NCBI GenBank assembly: GCA_035545855.1
Contig: DASZXK010000058.1
Location: 1 to 64,000, forward strand
Origin: DASZVB01 sp035545855
GTDB lineage: Bacteria; Myxococcota_A; Polyangia; Polyangiales; Polyangiaceae
Length of the DNA stretch: 64,000 nucleotides
Direction: 5' to 3'
The notes under the pieces are model-generated. The model did not search any database. It was not told where the DNA came from and worked only from the letters and a program-made list of their open reading frames with translations. Below, one piece after another: positions 51,832 to 61,083 of this stretch (positions are counted from its first letter, which is position 1; every line of letters begins with the position of its first letter). Both the position numbers and the translations under genes were made by a program.

Positions 51832-52929
51832 TCAGTGCCCCGTGACGAGCCCCCGGACGAGGGCGATCTTGTCGTCCTTCGAGAGCTTCAGTTTCTTCTC
51901 TTCGTCCCGGGATTTCCCGGTGAGCGAAAGCTCGTCGTCCCCGACGAGAAAGACCTTCTTCCCGGCGCGGCCCGCGATCCATTCCGTGCGGGGCGCCGCA
52001 TCGTCGTGCTGATTCTCGAACGCGAGCGCCGGAAACGGCTGCTCCTTCAGCGTGGACGCGTGGTCCACCTTCTTCAGCGTCTCGAGCACGTCGGTCGCGG
52101 AAGCGTCGTCGCTCCGCGAGAGCACGAGCACGCGGTACCGGCGGTCGCCGTCCTTGTAGTAGCCGAGCGCTGCGCCGCCGAGGCTCGCGATGCCGAGGAC
52201 GTCCGACATCAGATAGGACGTCCCCATCGGGAGCCGGTGGTCCTTCGGCAGATCCAGGACCGACGGCGGGAGCGAGATGTCTCCGGGGAGCTTGTCTCCG
52301 ATGCCCTGCGCGATGCCGGGAAGGATCTGCTTTCCGCTCGCACGCATCTGGTCCGGGGACTCGGTTTCGTTCGTGTAGCTGAGCTCGGCGAGGTACTCGC
52401 CGCGATACACGTACGCGATGCCGCTCCCGAGCGCGGCGGACGTCCCGCCGGGGATCTCCTTCAGCGTGACGTCCGCGGGATCTCCGTCCGCGACGACGCG
52501 CTTCGTGAAGAAGCCGTACGCGCCCTCCTTCGCCGCGAAGCGAGAGAGCGTGACGGCGACCGCGCCGGGCGATCCCTTGCCGTCCGCGTAGCGGAGCGTC
52601 ACCACGCGGCGGAGGCCGTAGCTCTTGTAGACCTCGCACTCACCGTCGAGCTGCTGGATGCACACGTCGTCGAGCGTGCCCTTCGCCCCCTCGCCGTACG
52701 CGCGGGTCTCGCCGTGGGGGTCGACGCAGTAGTCTCCGACGACCCGCGGAAAGAAGGCGGCCGACGTCGGATCGCCGGGGGTGCCGCCCCCTTCCGCGCA
52801 GAGGCCGGGCTTCGCGCTCGGTGCGGGCGGAGGCGGCGCCGCCCCCAGGTCGTCCGCGTCCCTGTCCCGCTTGCACCCCGGGAGGAGGCTCAGGAGGAGC
52901 GACAGGACGACCGGAGCGCGGGTTCGCAT
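51832..52929 (-). CDS. Lipoprotein with DUF6599-like domain, unknown function
   Basis: About 365 residues from the ATG at 52929 (MRTRAPVVLSLLLSLLPGCKRDRD), with a lipobox LLPGC. The mature protein has a Pro-rich linker, then a domain (SAAFFPRVVGDYCVDPHGETRAYGEGAKGTLDDVC) with paired Cys. A C-terminal region shows alpha/beta character (ADGKGSPGAVAVTLSRFAAKEGAYGFFTKRVV). It resembles the DUF6599 type of periplasmic proteins but the match is not certain. The upstream 240 bases include the promoter region of the divergent pilin operon. Confidence 0.7.
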   Translation of the reverse strand: MRTRAPVVLSLLLSLLPGCKRDRDADDLGAAPPPPAPSAKPGLCAEGGGTPGDPTSAAFFPRVVGDYCVDPHGETRAYGEGAKGTLDDVCIQQLDGECEVYKSYGLRRVVTLRYADGKGSPGAVAVTLSRFAAKEGAYGFFTKRVVADGDPADVTLKEIPGGTSAALGSGIAYVYRGEYLAELSYTNETESPDQMRASGKQILPGIAQGIGDKLPGDISLPPSVLDLPKDHRLPMGTSYLMSDVLGIASLGGAALGYYKDGDRRYRVLVLSRSDDASATDVLETLKKVDHASTLKEQPFPALAFENQHDDAAPRTEWIAGRAGKKVFLVGDDELSLTGKSRDEEKKLKLSKDDKIALVRGLVTGH

Positions 52930-53069
52930 CGCGCTCGGCTTAGTCCGACCCCGCGCGTCCGGGCAACCCGACGTCGTACCGCCCGGCCCCCCGGGGCCGC
53001 CCGGGGCTCGGATGGAGCCGTCCGGGGGGCATGTGGGAGGCATGAAACTTTTACATACCGTCGCAATCG

Positions 53070-53098
53070 TTGCCGGTTTGGTCAGGCCCAGGCATATT
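53070..53098 (+). promoter_or_regulatory. Candidate promoter of the minor-pilin operon
   Basis: TTGCCG (53070-53075), a 17-base spacer and CATATT (53093-53098) lie in an AT-richer island (about 53040-53125), unlike the surrounding sequence. This is about 70 bases upstream of the chosen start at 53172. Both boxes are imperfect. Confidence 0.4.
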
Positions 53099-53171
53099 GA
53101 AATCACTGGAGAAAATGTACTTTTGTCGCCCCGCAAACCGGCACGGCCCTTGCTGTGCACCCACTGAACCC

Positions 53172-53852
53172 GTGGTGCGCCTTCCAGCCCCGAACCGCTC
53201 GAGTCTTCGAGCCGCTCGCCGCCCTCCGCGGCGGAGCGTGCGGGGGTTCACGCTCATCGAGCTCACGGTCGTCGTGATCATCGTGGGGGTGTTCGCCGCG
53301 CTCGCCATCCCGCAGGTGACGCTCCAGCTTCGGGATCGTCGGGTCAGAGAGGCGGCGCTCCGGGTGGCGCAGATCTACCAGCAGGCCCGCATGCGCGCGG
53401 CGGGCCAGGGCGGCGCGGTGATGGTCCGCTACGACCAGACCGACCAGGGCTCCTTCGAGACGGTGGACGCGCTCGCCGGGATCGTCGTCGACACGCTCAA
53501 CAACTGTCCGGAGCTCCCCAGCGTGAGCTGCACGCGGACGGACTGGACGAACGCCGCGAACAAGCAGTTCCGGAGCATGGAGACGGTCGCGTTCGCGGCC
53601 CAGCCCGGATACGCGGACATCTACACGCAGCTCACGCAGCACGGCGGCTCCCCCGGGACGTACATGGAGCTCTGCTTCACTCCGGTCGGCCGCGCGTTCG
53701 TGCGCTACACGGCGACGGAGCAGTGGAAGGCGATCCAGGGCGTCCCGCAGATCGCCGTCGCGCGCGCGCCCTCGGGGGACTTCTCGAAGGCGGAGGGTCT
53801 CGTCCGGAACGTGCTCATCCTGCCCACCGGCCTCGCGAGGCTCGCGCTATGA
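53172..53852 (+). CDS. fimT: GspH/FimT-type minor pseudopilin
   Basis: About 226 residues from GTG 53172, which gives a 25-residue basic leader; ATG 53115 or GTG 53238 are also possible. The prepilin site is RG^FTLIEL followed by the hydrophobic TVVVIIVGVFAALAIPQV. The Glu at +5 is present. The globular domain (about 60-226) contains Cys residues and ends in a FimT/GspH-like region. It is cleaved and N-methylated by the prepilin peptidase and incorporated into the type IV pilus tip complex. First gene of the pil operon; its stop overlaps the pilV-like start. Confidence 0.82.
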   Translation: MVRLPAPNRSSLRAARRPPRRSVRGFTLIELTVVVIIVGVFAALAIPQVTLQLRDRRVREAALRVAQIYQQARMRAAGQGGAVMVRYDQTDQGSFETVDALAGIVVDTLNNCPELPSVSCTRTDWTNAANKQFRSMETVAFAAQPGYADIYTQLTQHGGSPGTYMELCFTPVGRAFVRYTATEQWKAIQGVPQIAVARAPSGDFSKAEGLVRNVLILPTGLARLAL

Positions 53853-54469
53853 GCGGACGATCCCGCGCCCGCGGCTACACGATCACGGAGCTCCTGATGT
53901 CGCTCTCCGTCCTCGCCATCGGCGTCGCGGGCGTCATCGCGATGCAGCGGGTCACGCTCGCCGCCAATCGCCACGCGAGGGACATCGCCGTCGCGACGCG
54001 CATCGGGCAGGCCTGGGCCGATCAGCTCGCGGCCGACGGAATGCTCTGGGGCGTGGACGCGAACAACGCCTCGACCCTCCCGAACACGGTGTGGCTCTCG
54101 AAGACGACCCCGTCGGACGTGACGGGAACCTGGTTCCTCCCGGCGTATTCGCCGGCGCGGGGGTTCGGCCCCGCCTTCGGCCCGCTCGGGCAATCCCACG
54201 ACAACGCGCTGAACCCCGAGCTCGACCACTTCTGCACGCACCTCCGGCTCGCGTTCGTGGAGCAGGAGAAGACGCCGACGACGGGAAATGGCGTCATCCG
54301 CGCGCAGGTCCGCGTCTTCTGGCTGAGAGACGATCAGGCCGTCGCGGCGCCGGGGACGAACGTCTGCGTGGACGCGACGACGCTCGAGAACAACATCGGC
54401 GCGTTTCACGTCCTGAACTTCACGACGTCCGTCCGCCAGCTTCCCGCCGCCAAGCAGGTGCCGCCGTGA
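53849..54469 (+). CDS. pilV: PilV-like minor pilin
   Basis: A 206-residue protein from ATG 53849. Prepilin site RG^YTITELLMSLSVLAIGVAGVIAMQRV, with Glu at +5. The long C-terminal domain (about 45-206) has two Cys that could form a disulfide (FCTHLRL and TNVCVDATTLENNI). Together with FimT, PilW and PilX it should form the priming tip of a type IV pilus. Overlaps both neighbours by a few bases. Confidence 0.85.
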   Translation: MSGRSRARGYTITELLMSLSVLAIGVAGVIAMQRVTLAANRHARDIAVATRIGQAWADQLAADGMLWGVDANNASTLPNTVWLSKTTPSDVTGTWFLPAYSPARGFGPAFGPLGQSHDNALNPELDHFCTHLRLAFVEQEKTPTTGNGVIRAQVRVFWLRDDQAVAAPGTNVCVDATTLENNIGAFHVLNFTTSVRQLPAAKQVPP

Positions 54470-55800
54470 TGCCCCGACGACCGGCCCGCTCTCGAGGGTT
54501 CACGCTCGTCGAGCTCATGGTGGCGGTGACGGGCGGGCTCTTCGTGACGCTCGCGGTCTTCGCGCTCTCGAAGCAGTCGACGCGCATCTACCAGGCCGAA
54601 ACGCGCATCGCGAACGCGACGATGAGCTCCGTCGTCGGCTTCGATCGCCTCCGCGCCGACATCGAGCGCGCGGGCTACCTCGTTTCGCCCAACGTCTCCG
54701 TGGATCCCAAGTTCTGTGGCACCCCCGGGGACGCGAACTGGCCGCAGTCCGCCGACGGCAAGGGCCAGTACATGCGGCACCTGTCGAGCGTCTTCATCAC
54801 GCCGACCCCGGTCGCGAACGTCCCGAACGAGCTCAAGGCGAACGGGATCGCGCCCGACGAGATCACCCTGGCCGGCTCCTACTCGTCCCTCGATCAGTTC
54901 CCGACCGAGTCCATCCAGGACGACGGGACGCACCACGTGATCCTGCTCCAGGTCGCCTCGCCCGCGATGGCCAGACTCGGGTTCAACCCTTCGGCGCTCC
55001 CCGCCGATCAGGTGAAGCTCCTCGGCCAGGTGTTCGCCAAGGGGCGGATCCTCCGCATCGTGGACACCGTCGGCCGCGAGCAATACGGCGTGATCGAGGA
55101 CCTCGAGGGGGGCCTGCCGCCGAAGATCCTGCTCAAGCGCCCGAGCGCGTCGTCGCTCCTCTACCGCACGACGAGCACGTCCCTGAAGTGCGGCATCCAG
55201 GGGAACGGCAAGCAGTCCCTCGTGAACGTCGTCAACTTCATCAAGTATTCGATCAAGAACCTCTCCACGGACGCGCGCTACGCCCCGCTCTACGGCACGA
55301 ATGCGCCGGCGACGGACTCGGGTCGCGGCGAGCTCGTCCGGGAGGAGCTGGACGCGTCCGGGGCCACGGTGCCCGACGAGAACGGCGATCCCGCGTACGA
55401 GGTCATCGCCGAGTTCGCGGTGGACCTCTCCTTCGGCATCACCGTGAGCAGCATCGTGACGAGCGGCACCGGAGCGAAGGTCGAGTCGCTCCTCACGTAC
55501 GGCGCGGGCGCGCCGGAGGTCGCGAAGTACGCGGGGGAGACGTGGGGAGCCTCGCCTCTCGTCGCGAGCACGATGGCGCCGCAGTACCTCCGCATGATCC
55601 ACGCGCGCCTCGGAGTCCGCTCGCGCGAGGCCGACCGGGACACGAACGTGCCGACCTTCGGCGACGGCGGCGCGCCGATCCTCTCCGGGATGTATCGCAT
55701 CGGGCTCGGGACGCCGGGTCCCAATGCGCCGCCGTTCGCCCGCGTGCGCACGATGCAGTCGGACATCGCGCTCAGGAACCACCGGGGGGTCACGTGGTGA
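54469..55800 (+). CDS. pilW: PilW-like minor pilin, large
   Basis: A 443-residue protein from ATG 54469. Prepilin site RG^FTLVELMVAVTGGLFVTLAVFAL. The long globular part (about 50-443) is typical of PilW, larger than most (300-400 residues), with repeated turns such as GTPGDANWPQSADGKGQY. The single-base overlap (TGATG) with pilV and the GTGA overlap with the next gene mark the operon. Confidence 0.85.
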   Translation: MPRRPARSRGFTLVELMVAVTGGLFVTLAVFALSKQSTRIYQAETRIANATMSSVVGFDRLRADIERAGYLVSPNVSVDPKFCGTPGDANWPQSADGKGQYMRHLSSVFITPTPVANVPNELKANGIAPDEITLAGSYSSLDQFPTESIQDDGTHHVILLQVASPAMARLGFNPSALPADQVKLLGQVFAKGRILRIVDTVGREQYGVIEDLEGGLPPKILLKRPSASSLLYRTTSTSLKCGIQGNGKQSLVNVVNFIKYSIKNLSTDARYAPLYGTNAPATDSGRGELVREELDASGATVPDENGDPAYEVIAEFAVDLSFGITVSSIVTSGTGAKVESLLTYGAGAPEVAKYAGETWGASPLVASTMAPQYLRMIHARLGVRSREADRDTNVPTFGDGGAPILSGMYRIGLGTPGPNAPPFARVRTMQSDIALRNHRGVTW

Positions 55801-56468
55801 AGCGAAGGCACCGGAAGGACGAGCGCGGCGCGGCGCTCTTCATCGTCGTGCTCGTCATCGTGCTCCTGACGGCGATCGGCGTGTTCGCCGCCCACGGCGC
55901 GAGCCTCGCGCAGGCGGCCTCCGGCTACAGCCGGCGGAGCGCCGCGGCCTTCTACGTGGGCGAGTTCGCGATGAACGTCGTGACTTCCCAGATGGCCGGC
56001 AAGGAGAGCGAGAACCTCCAGGCGGCGTTCACGGGACAGAACGACTGCCGCGCTACGGCGGGCGTGAGGGCGCTCCTCGGCAACCCTGCCGCCATCGTCC
56101 CTTGCCTGTCCATCGACTACGCGCAGGTGAAGGCGCTCATGAACCCGGCCCTCGTCTCCGACACGGACGGCGCGGTGTTCGGCGCGCTCTCTCGCCCGGA
56201 CGCGCCGGCGGAGCAGATCATCCGGGGCGGCTTCCGCGTCGAGATGACGGACATCGGGCCCGCTCCCGCGCTGGAAGGCATGGCCCAGAACGGAACGGCC
56301 GCCATGACCGTGTGGCAGAGCGCGTTCACGGTCACCGCGCGCCTGGTCCCGACCACCGCGGGCGGTGACTGCTCCCTGGACGCCACGCGCGCGTCCGAGA
56401 CCCAATCTCTCCGGGGCAGCGTCGTGTTCTCGACGCTCGGTCCTCCGCCGGCAGGAGCCCTTCCATGA
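55797..56468 (+). CDS. pilX: PilX-like minor pilin
   Basis: A 223-residue protein from GTG 55797 (overlapping the pilW stop). The N-terminal RGAALFIVVLVIVLLTAIGVFAAHGASLAQA lacks the usual prepilin FTLIEL signature but has the hydrophobic helix and follows the basic KRRHRKDE, as in many PilX proteins. The downstream domain contains two Cys. The 3' end overlaps the pilY1 start (ATGA). Confidence 0.8.
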   Translation: MKRRHRKDERGAALFIVVLVIVLLTAIGVFAAHGASLAQAASGYSRRSAAAFYVGEFAMNVVTSQMAGKESENLQAAFTGQNDCRATAGVRALLGNPAAIVPCLSIDYAQVKALMNPALVSDTDGAVFGALSRPDAPAEQIIRGGFRVEMTDIGPAPALEGMAQNGTAAMTVWQSAFTVTARLVPTTAGGDCSLDATRASETQSLRGSVVFSTLGPPPAGALP

Positions 56469-59400
56469 GAATCGCGCTCGGAACCCACAGGCTGCTCTTC
56501 CTCGCGCTGCTCGCGGCCACGGGGACGGCGAAGGCCGCCGCGAGCGGCCCCGACACGAGCACCGTGCCCCCCAACGTCATGCTCCTCGTGGACACGTCGG
56601 GCAGCATGGAGCTCACGACGGACGGCAAGGAGCCGACCTGCGACCCCACGAACCCGAACACCGGTTCCGTCGCCGACACGAACCAGAAGAGCCGCTGGAT
56701 CACCCTGATGGAGGTGCTCACCGGCACGATCGACAAGTACAGCTGCTTCGCAGAAAAGCGTTCCTCGAACGACTTCAAGAACGAGTTCTCGCTCGGGCCC
56801 ACGCTGCTTCCGCCGATCGACTACCTCTACCACACGTTCGCGTATCACCGGCCGCTCAGCAATCAGTGCGCGCCCGGCGCGGGCGACCTGCCCACCACGG
56901 CGCCGTGGGCCTGGCCGAGCGGCGCGCTCTCGCCGATCAAGTACCGGCAGTTCGCGGGCGGCACCATCTCGCCGACCGCGTACTGCGCGCCGGGGACGTG
57001 GGTGCAGTCGGCGGACGGCGTGCTCGACGCCTACCGCGGGCTCCTGCGGTTCGGCCTGATGACGTTCGACACCGAAGCGGACGCGGGCACGGGCACCACG
57101 AACCCCAACACGACCTACGGCATCGTCGACGGCACCGAGAACCTGAAGAACGGCATCCACGGCGCCTGGAGCTACTACCTCCCGTCGGGCGTCGGGTGCC
57201 GGCAGAAGAGCCCGGTGAGCTCCTCCACGCAGTGCACCTCCCTCTACGCGGACGGGACGAGCGATCCGAACACCGGCGGCTGCTGCATGGGCGGGCCGAT
57301 CAACTGCACCGCGCTCAGTCCGTGGGAGGTCGGCGCGCGAAACGCCGCCGCGCCCCCGTGGGAAGGCCGGATGGTCGCGTTCGGGCCCTCCGGCGAGGAC
57401 GGCGTCACGCGCATCGGCTGGATCAAGGACATCCTCCGGGCGACCCGCCCGTACAGCGCGACGCCGATCGCGGGCATGCTGAACGACGCGCGTGACTTCT
57501 TCTGGAACGACGAAACGCGCGACCCGCTCAACAAGCCGAACGAGTACTTCGGCCCGTCCAAGGATCCGGAGACGGACGCCGGGTGCCGGCAGACGTTCGC
57601 CGTCCTCCTCACCGACGGCGAGCCGAACGAGGATCTCAGGACGGAGTGCGAGGGGCTTCCGGCCGACAAGTGCCCCTACGACAGGGCGGAGGACATCGCG
57701 AGAGACCTCGCGAACCCCGTGGGCCCGAGGAGCCCGGTACGGACGTTCGTCGTCGGATTCGCGCTCGACACCGTCAAGGTGAACGGCGTGGACATAGACT
57801 GTAAGACGCTCTCGCCCACCGACCCGCTCTGCACGAACCCGACGGATTCGTCGCTCAAGGCGTGCTGCCGGCTGAACAACATCGCCTTCAACGGCACGCC
57901 GACGGCCCTCCAGGCGTCCGCGGATCCGTCGGTCATCAAGTACGCGCAGTTCGCCAAGACCGCGGGCGATCTCCGCACGGTGATGAACACGATCCTCGGA
58001 GCGGCGACGCAGTCGTCCGCCATCACGCGCACCTATCCCCTCTCCATCCTCGCGCCGCTGAGCGACAAGACCCCGTCGAACGCCGGCAACCAGCGGGTGG
58101 TCGGCTACGAGATGACGAGCGGCTACGAATCCACGCAGTGGCGCGGCATCCTGAACCGCACGCGCCTGGTCTGCGACCCGAACACGCAGATCGCCCAGGA
58201 GGAGACGCTGAACCGCACGCTCGGCGACGACTTCGTCGAGAACGTCAAGACGGACAACCCCGACGGGCGGACGATGTTCACGGTGGAGCCGCCGGGCAGC
58301 GCGACGGGCTGGGATCCGGAGGTCTCCATCCGGCCGTTCTTCACCGACACGCTGCTGGACGACGGGCTCTCTCTGGTGGGCGGCGTGCAGTCGGCGTTCG
58401 TGAACCCCGGCGCGTTGAAGTCGGTCATCACTCCGACCGCGCTGAAGGCGACGGCGGCGAGCTGCACTCCCGCCGCCGCCTCCGCGTCCCTCTGCCGCGA
58501 TCAGATCGTGAACTACATGTCGGGCCTCACCACGGCGAGCCCGGTCTCCCGCTGCCCGACGACGGCGAAGTGCAACGTCATCGGGGACGTGTTCCACTCC
58601 ACGCCGGCGTTCCAGCCGGGCATCCCGAGCGATTTCCTCAGGGACACGTCCTACACCGCGTTCGCGACCTCGCAGGCCACCCGAGACGGAATGATCTACG
58701 TCTCGACGAACGACGGGTTCTTCCACGGCTTCTGGCTGTACCCGGGCGACGGGGACGCGACCCGCGTGGTCGATCACCGACTCCGCAACGAGTCGTGGGC
58801 GTTCGTTCCTCCGGCGGCCATCCCGTCGTTCGTGACGCAGTACCCGACGCAGATCGTGGAGGAGCAGCCGCCGCTGAACCGCAGCCCGGAGCTCGATGGC
58901 CAGCCCATCATCCGCGACGTCGAGGCGACCCAGGGCGGGCCGCGTGCGCTGAACACGACGGCGAGCAGCCCGTCCTACTATCCGTACGTGCTCGAGCGGA
59001 AGCGGCAGCCCGAGAGCAACGAGACGCACACGTGGCGCACCGTGATGGCTCAGGCCTTCGGCCCGCGGCGCGGGGGCTACTTCGCGGTCGACGTGACGAG
59101 CCCGAAAGTCCAGCCGGGAAACAACGCCGTCGGCCCCAAGTTCCTCTGGCAGCTCACGAAGGACGCCGCGGGCCACGACGTCTTCGGGCACCCGGACCCG
59201 GCGCCGCTCATCACGACGCTCCTCGTGGACCTCTCGCAGCTCGGCGTGAGCTCGGGCGAAACGACGCGCGAGGTGCCGGTCGCCGTCCTCGCGGGCGGCA
59301 TGGGGGACACTCGCGACCCCGCCTGCACCGCGCAGCCGGGGACGAACCTCGACATCGACTCCACGGGCGCTCCCGCCGGCGCCCCGACCGCGTACCGGAC

Positions 59401-60448
59401 GTCGATCGCTTGCTACAACACGCCGCTCTCGGTCGCGGCGCGCTCGGTCACGATCGTCCGCCTGGACAACGGACAGATCCTCCGGACGTTCCGCCCGGCG
59501 AACCTGCCGTCCGGCGTCACGAGCCCCGTGACGTTCGACAGCAAGGTCCTCACGACGCAGGACATCCCGGCGCCCATGACCGGCCAGCCTGCGGCGTACC
59601 CCGCCGGGACGGGCCAGGTGGCCGATCGGATCTTCCTCGGGGACGCCGAGGGCCGGCTCTGGAGGCTCGACGTCGCGGACGCGAACCCCGCGAACTGGAC
59701 CCTCCGCGTCTTCTTCGACGCGTACTACGACGAGGGCTCCCACGTGCCGCAGCCCGTGCAGCTTCAGCCCGTCCTCGGGGTCGACGAGAAGGGCCAGATC
59801 ACGGTCGCGTACGCGACGGGGAACCAGGATAACCTCTCCCTCGTGGACGGACAGTACGACTACGTCGTCTCGCTGACGGAGACGCTCGTCGGGAGCGCGG
59901 GCGTGAATCTGTTCAAGTCGCGCCTCAACTGGCGGCACCGGCTCACGAACGGCGAGCACGTCCTCGGGCCGATGGCGCTCTTCGATCGGTACCTGTACCT
60001 GACGACCTACGCGCCGGTCGGCGCGCGAGGCGAGAGTGCGCCGCGCGGCGTGTGCCGATTCGGGGACGCCTACATCTTCGCCGAGCACTACACGAAGGGG
60101 GACTCGGTCTCGCCGCTGCTCGTCGGCGGCATCCCGACGGATCCCCTCGCGACGACCAACCAGACGCTGAAGATAGACAGCTCCGTCGTCCCCGGAACGA
60201 CCATCCGTCAGAAGCCCTCGTGCGCGCCCGGCATCACGAACCAGGCGAGCTCGGACGACTTCCTCGGCTACGGCAAGACCACGACGGTCACGTCCGTCAC
60301 CCCGGGCGGGTTCGAGGTCTTCGTGCAGAAGAGCGGCAACGTCGGAACGGGCGTCAGCGTCCCGCCCCCCATCGCCACCCAGACGGCGGCCATCTTGACC
60401 CCGCGCATCCCCGTGCGAATCGACTCGTGGGCACCGGTCACCGAGTGA
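56465..60448 (+). CDS. pilY1: PilY1-like tip adhesin
   Basis: A 1327-residue secreted protein with a signal peptide (LLFLALLAATGTAKAAASG). The N-terminal vWA-like domain contains the MIDAS motif LLVDTSGSM (about 39-47) and a later VLLTDGEPNED. The middle region has many Cys (CRQKSPVSSSTQC, CCMGGPINC, CKTLSPTDPLC, ACCRLNN). The C-terminal part (about 640-1327) is the PilY1 beta-propeller: ATRDGMIYVSTNDGFFHGFWLYPGDGD, VPVAVLAGGMGDTRDPAC, IFLGDAEGRLWRLDV. It is the putative tip adhesin and mechanosensor of type IV pili. Followed by a lipoprotein gene (GTGA overlap). Confidence 0.93.
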   Translation: MRIALGTHRLLFLALLAATGTAKAAASGPDTSTVPPNVMLLVDTSGSMELTTDGKEPTCDPTNPNTGSVADTNQKSRWITLMEVLTGTIDKYSCFAEKRSSNDFKNEFSLGPTLLPPIDYLYHTFAYHRPLSNQCAPGAGDLPTTAPWAWPSGALSPIKYRQFAGGTISPTAYCAPGTWVQSADGVLDAYRGLLRFGLMTFDTEADAGTGTTNPNTTYGIVDGTENLKNGIHGAWSYYLPSGVGCRQKSPVSSSTQCTSLYADGTSDPNTGGCCMGGPINCTALSPWEVGARNAAAPPWEGRMVAFGPSGEDGVTRIGWIKDILRATRPYSATPIAGMLNDARDFFWNDETRDPLNKPNEYFGPSKDPETDAGCRQTFAVLLTDGEPNEDLRTECEGLPADKCPYDRAEDIARDLANPVGPRSPVRTFVVGFALDTVKVNGVDIDCKTLSPTDPLCTNPTDSSLKACCRLNNIAFNGTPTALQASADPSVIKYAQFAKTAGDLRTVMNTILGAATQSSAITRTYPLSILAPLSDKTPSNAGNQRVVGYEMTSGYESTQWRGILNRTRLVCDPNTQIAQEETLNRTLGDDFVENVKTDNPDGRTMFTVEPPGSATGWDPEVSIRPFFTDTLLDDGLSLVGGVQSAFVNPGALKSVITPTALKATAASCTPAAASASLCRDQIVNYMSGLTTASPVSRCPTTAKCNVIGDVFHSTPAFQPGIPSDFLRDTSYTAFATSQATRDGMIYVSTNDGFFHGFWLYPGDGDATRVVDHRLRNESWAFVPPAAIPSFVTQYPTQIVEEQPPLNRSPELDGQPIIRDVEATQGGPRALNTTASSPSYYPYVLERKRQPESNETHTWRTVMAQAFGPRRGGYFAVDVTSPKVQPGNNAVGPKFLWQLTKDAAGHDVFGHPDPAPLITTLLVDLSQLGVSSGETTREVPVAVLAGGMGDTRDPACTAQPGTNLDIDSTGAPAGAPTAYRTSIACYNTPLSVAARSVTIVRLDNGQILRTFRPANLPSGVTSPVTFDSKVLTTQDIPAPMTGQPAAYPAGTGQVADRIFLGDAEGRLWRLDVADANPANWTLRVFFDAYYDEGSHVPQPVQLQPVLGVDEKGQITVAYATGNQDNLSLVDGQYDYVVSLTETLVGSAGVNLFKSRLNWRHRLTNGEHVLGPMALFDRYLYLTTYAPVGARGESAPRGVCRFGDAYIFAEHYTKGDSVSPLLVGGIPTDPLATTNQTLKIDSSVVPGTTIRQKPSCAPGITNQASSDDFLGYGKTTTVTSVTPGGFEVFVQKSGNVGTGVSVPPPIATQTAAILTPRIPVRIDSWAPVTE

Positions 60449-60972
60449 AGCCCGGCGCCGCGGCGCTGTCCGCGGCGGTGGTGGCGCTCGCCGTGCCGAC
60501 CGGGTGCAAGAAGCCGGCGCCCGCCACGACCGCGCCGAGCGCCGTCGCGAGCCAGGCGGTCCCCGTCGATCGTCTCGCGCCGGGAGAGCTCGCGCTCGGC
60601 ACCGAGTCCGCGTTCGGCATGCCGCTCCCTCGCGCGATGCGACTCCTCGGTCGGTTCCCCGGCGTCGTGGAAGCGACGGGGCCGGTCTCGATGGAAGACG
60701 TCTCGAACTTCGTGCGCGCGCACGTGGACGTGGCGCGCGTCGAGCTCGGCGCGGTCGGAGCGGTCTTCCCCGCCGTCCACATCAAGGGCGGCGATCCGAC
60801 GCGTGTCTACCGAATCCAGCTCGCCGCGGCGGGCACGGAAACCCGGCTCACCATCCTGGACGTGACCCCTCGCCCCCCGGCTCCGCCCGAGCAGATCTCG
60901 AACGAGGAAGCGTGGCGGCGTGCGGGGTACACGCCGCGCGGCGTCCCGCTCGATCCAGGGAAATTGCGCTAG
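60445..60972 (+). CDS. Lipoprotein at the end of the pil operon, unknown function
   Basis: About 175 residues from GTG 60445 (overlapping the pilY1 stop). Lipobox PTGC (VVALAVPTGCKK). The mature protein is a small alpha/beta domain (PLPRAMRLLGRFPGVVEATGPVSMEDVSNFVRAHVDVARVELGAVGAVFPAVHIKGGDPTRVYRIQLA). It is co-translated with pilY1, so a role in pilus or adhesin assembly is likely, but no family is recognised. Confidence 0.75.
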   Translation: MKPGAAALSAAVVALAVPTGCKKPAPATTAPSAVASQAVPVDRLAPGELALGTESAFGMPLPRAMRLLGRFPGVVEATGPVSMEDVSNFVRAHVDVARVELGAVGAVFPAVHIKGGDPTRVYRIQLAAAGTETRLTILDVTPRPPAPPEQISNEEAWRRAGYTPRGVPLDPGKLR

Positions 60973-61083
60973 GCCCCGGCGTTCCCGCGCCGTTCGCGGG
61001 AGGCCAGGTTCGCGGGCCGATGACCTTCCCGGTCATGCCGCTCCCGTTGTCGCGCCGCCCCGCCCACGGTACCGACGGACACC

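Noticed and set aside
56117..60088. A 1323-codon open frame antisense to pilY1, and similar long frames opposite other genes (for example 24467-27073, 11657-14131)
   Set aside because: In DNA of about 70% GC, antisense frames of real genes stay open because stop codons are rare. The translations are Arg/Glu/His-rich without any family motif, while the opposite strand encodes clear domains.
60973..61083. Possible glycine riboswitch upstream of gcvT
   Set aside because: The region has GC-rich inverted repeats but none of the conserved glycine-aptamer cores could be found.
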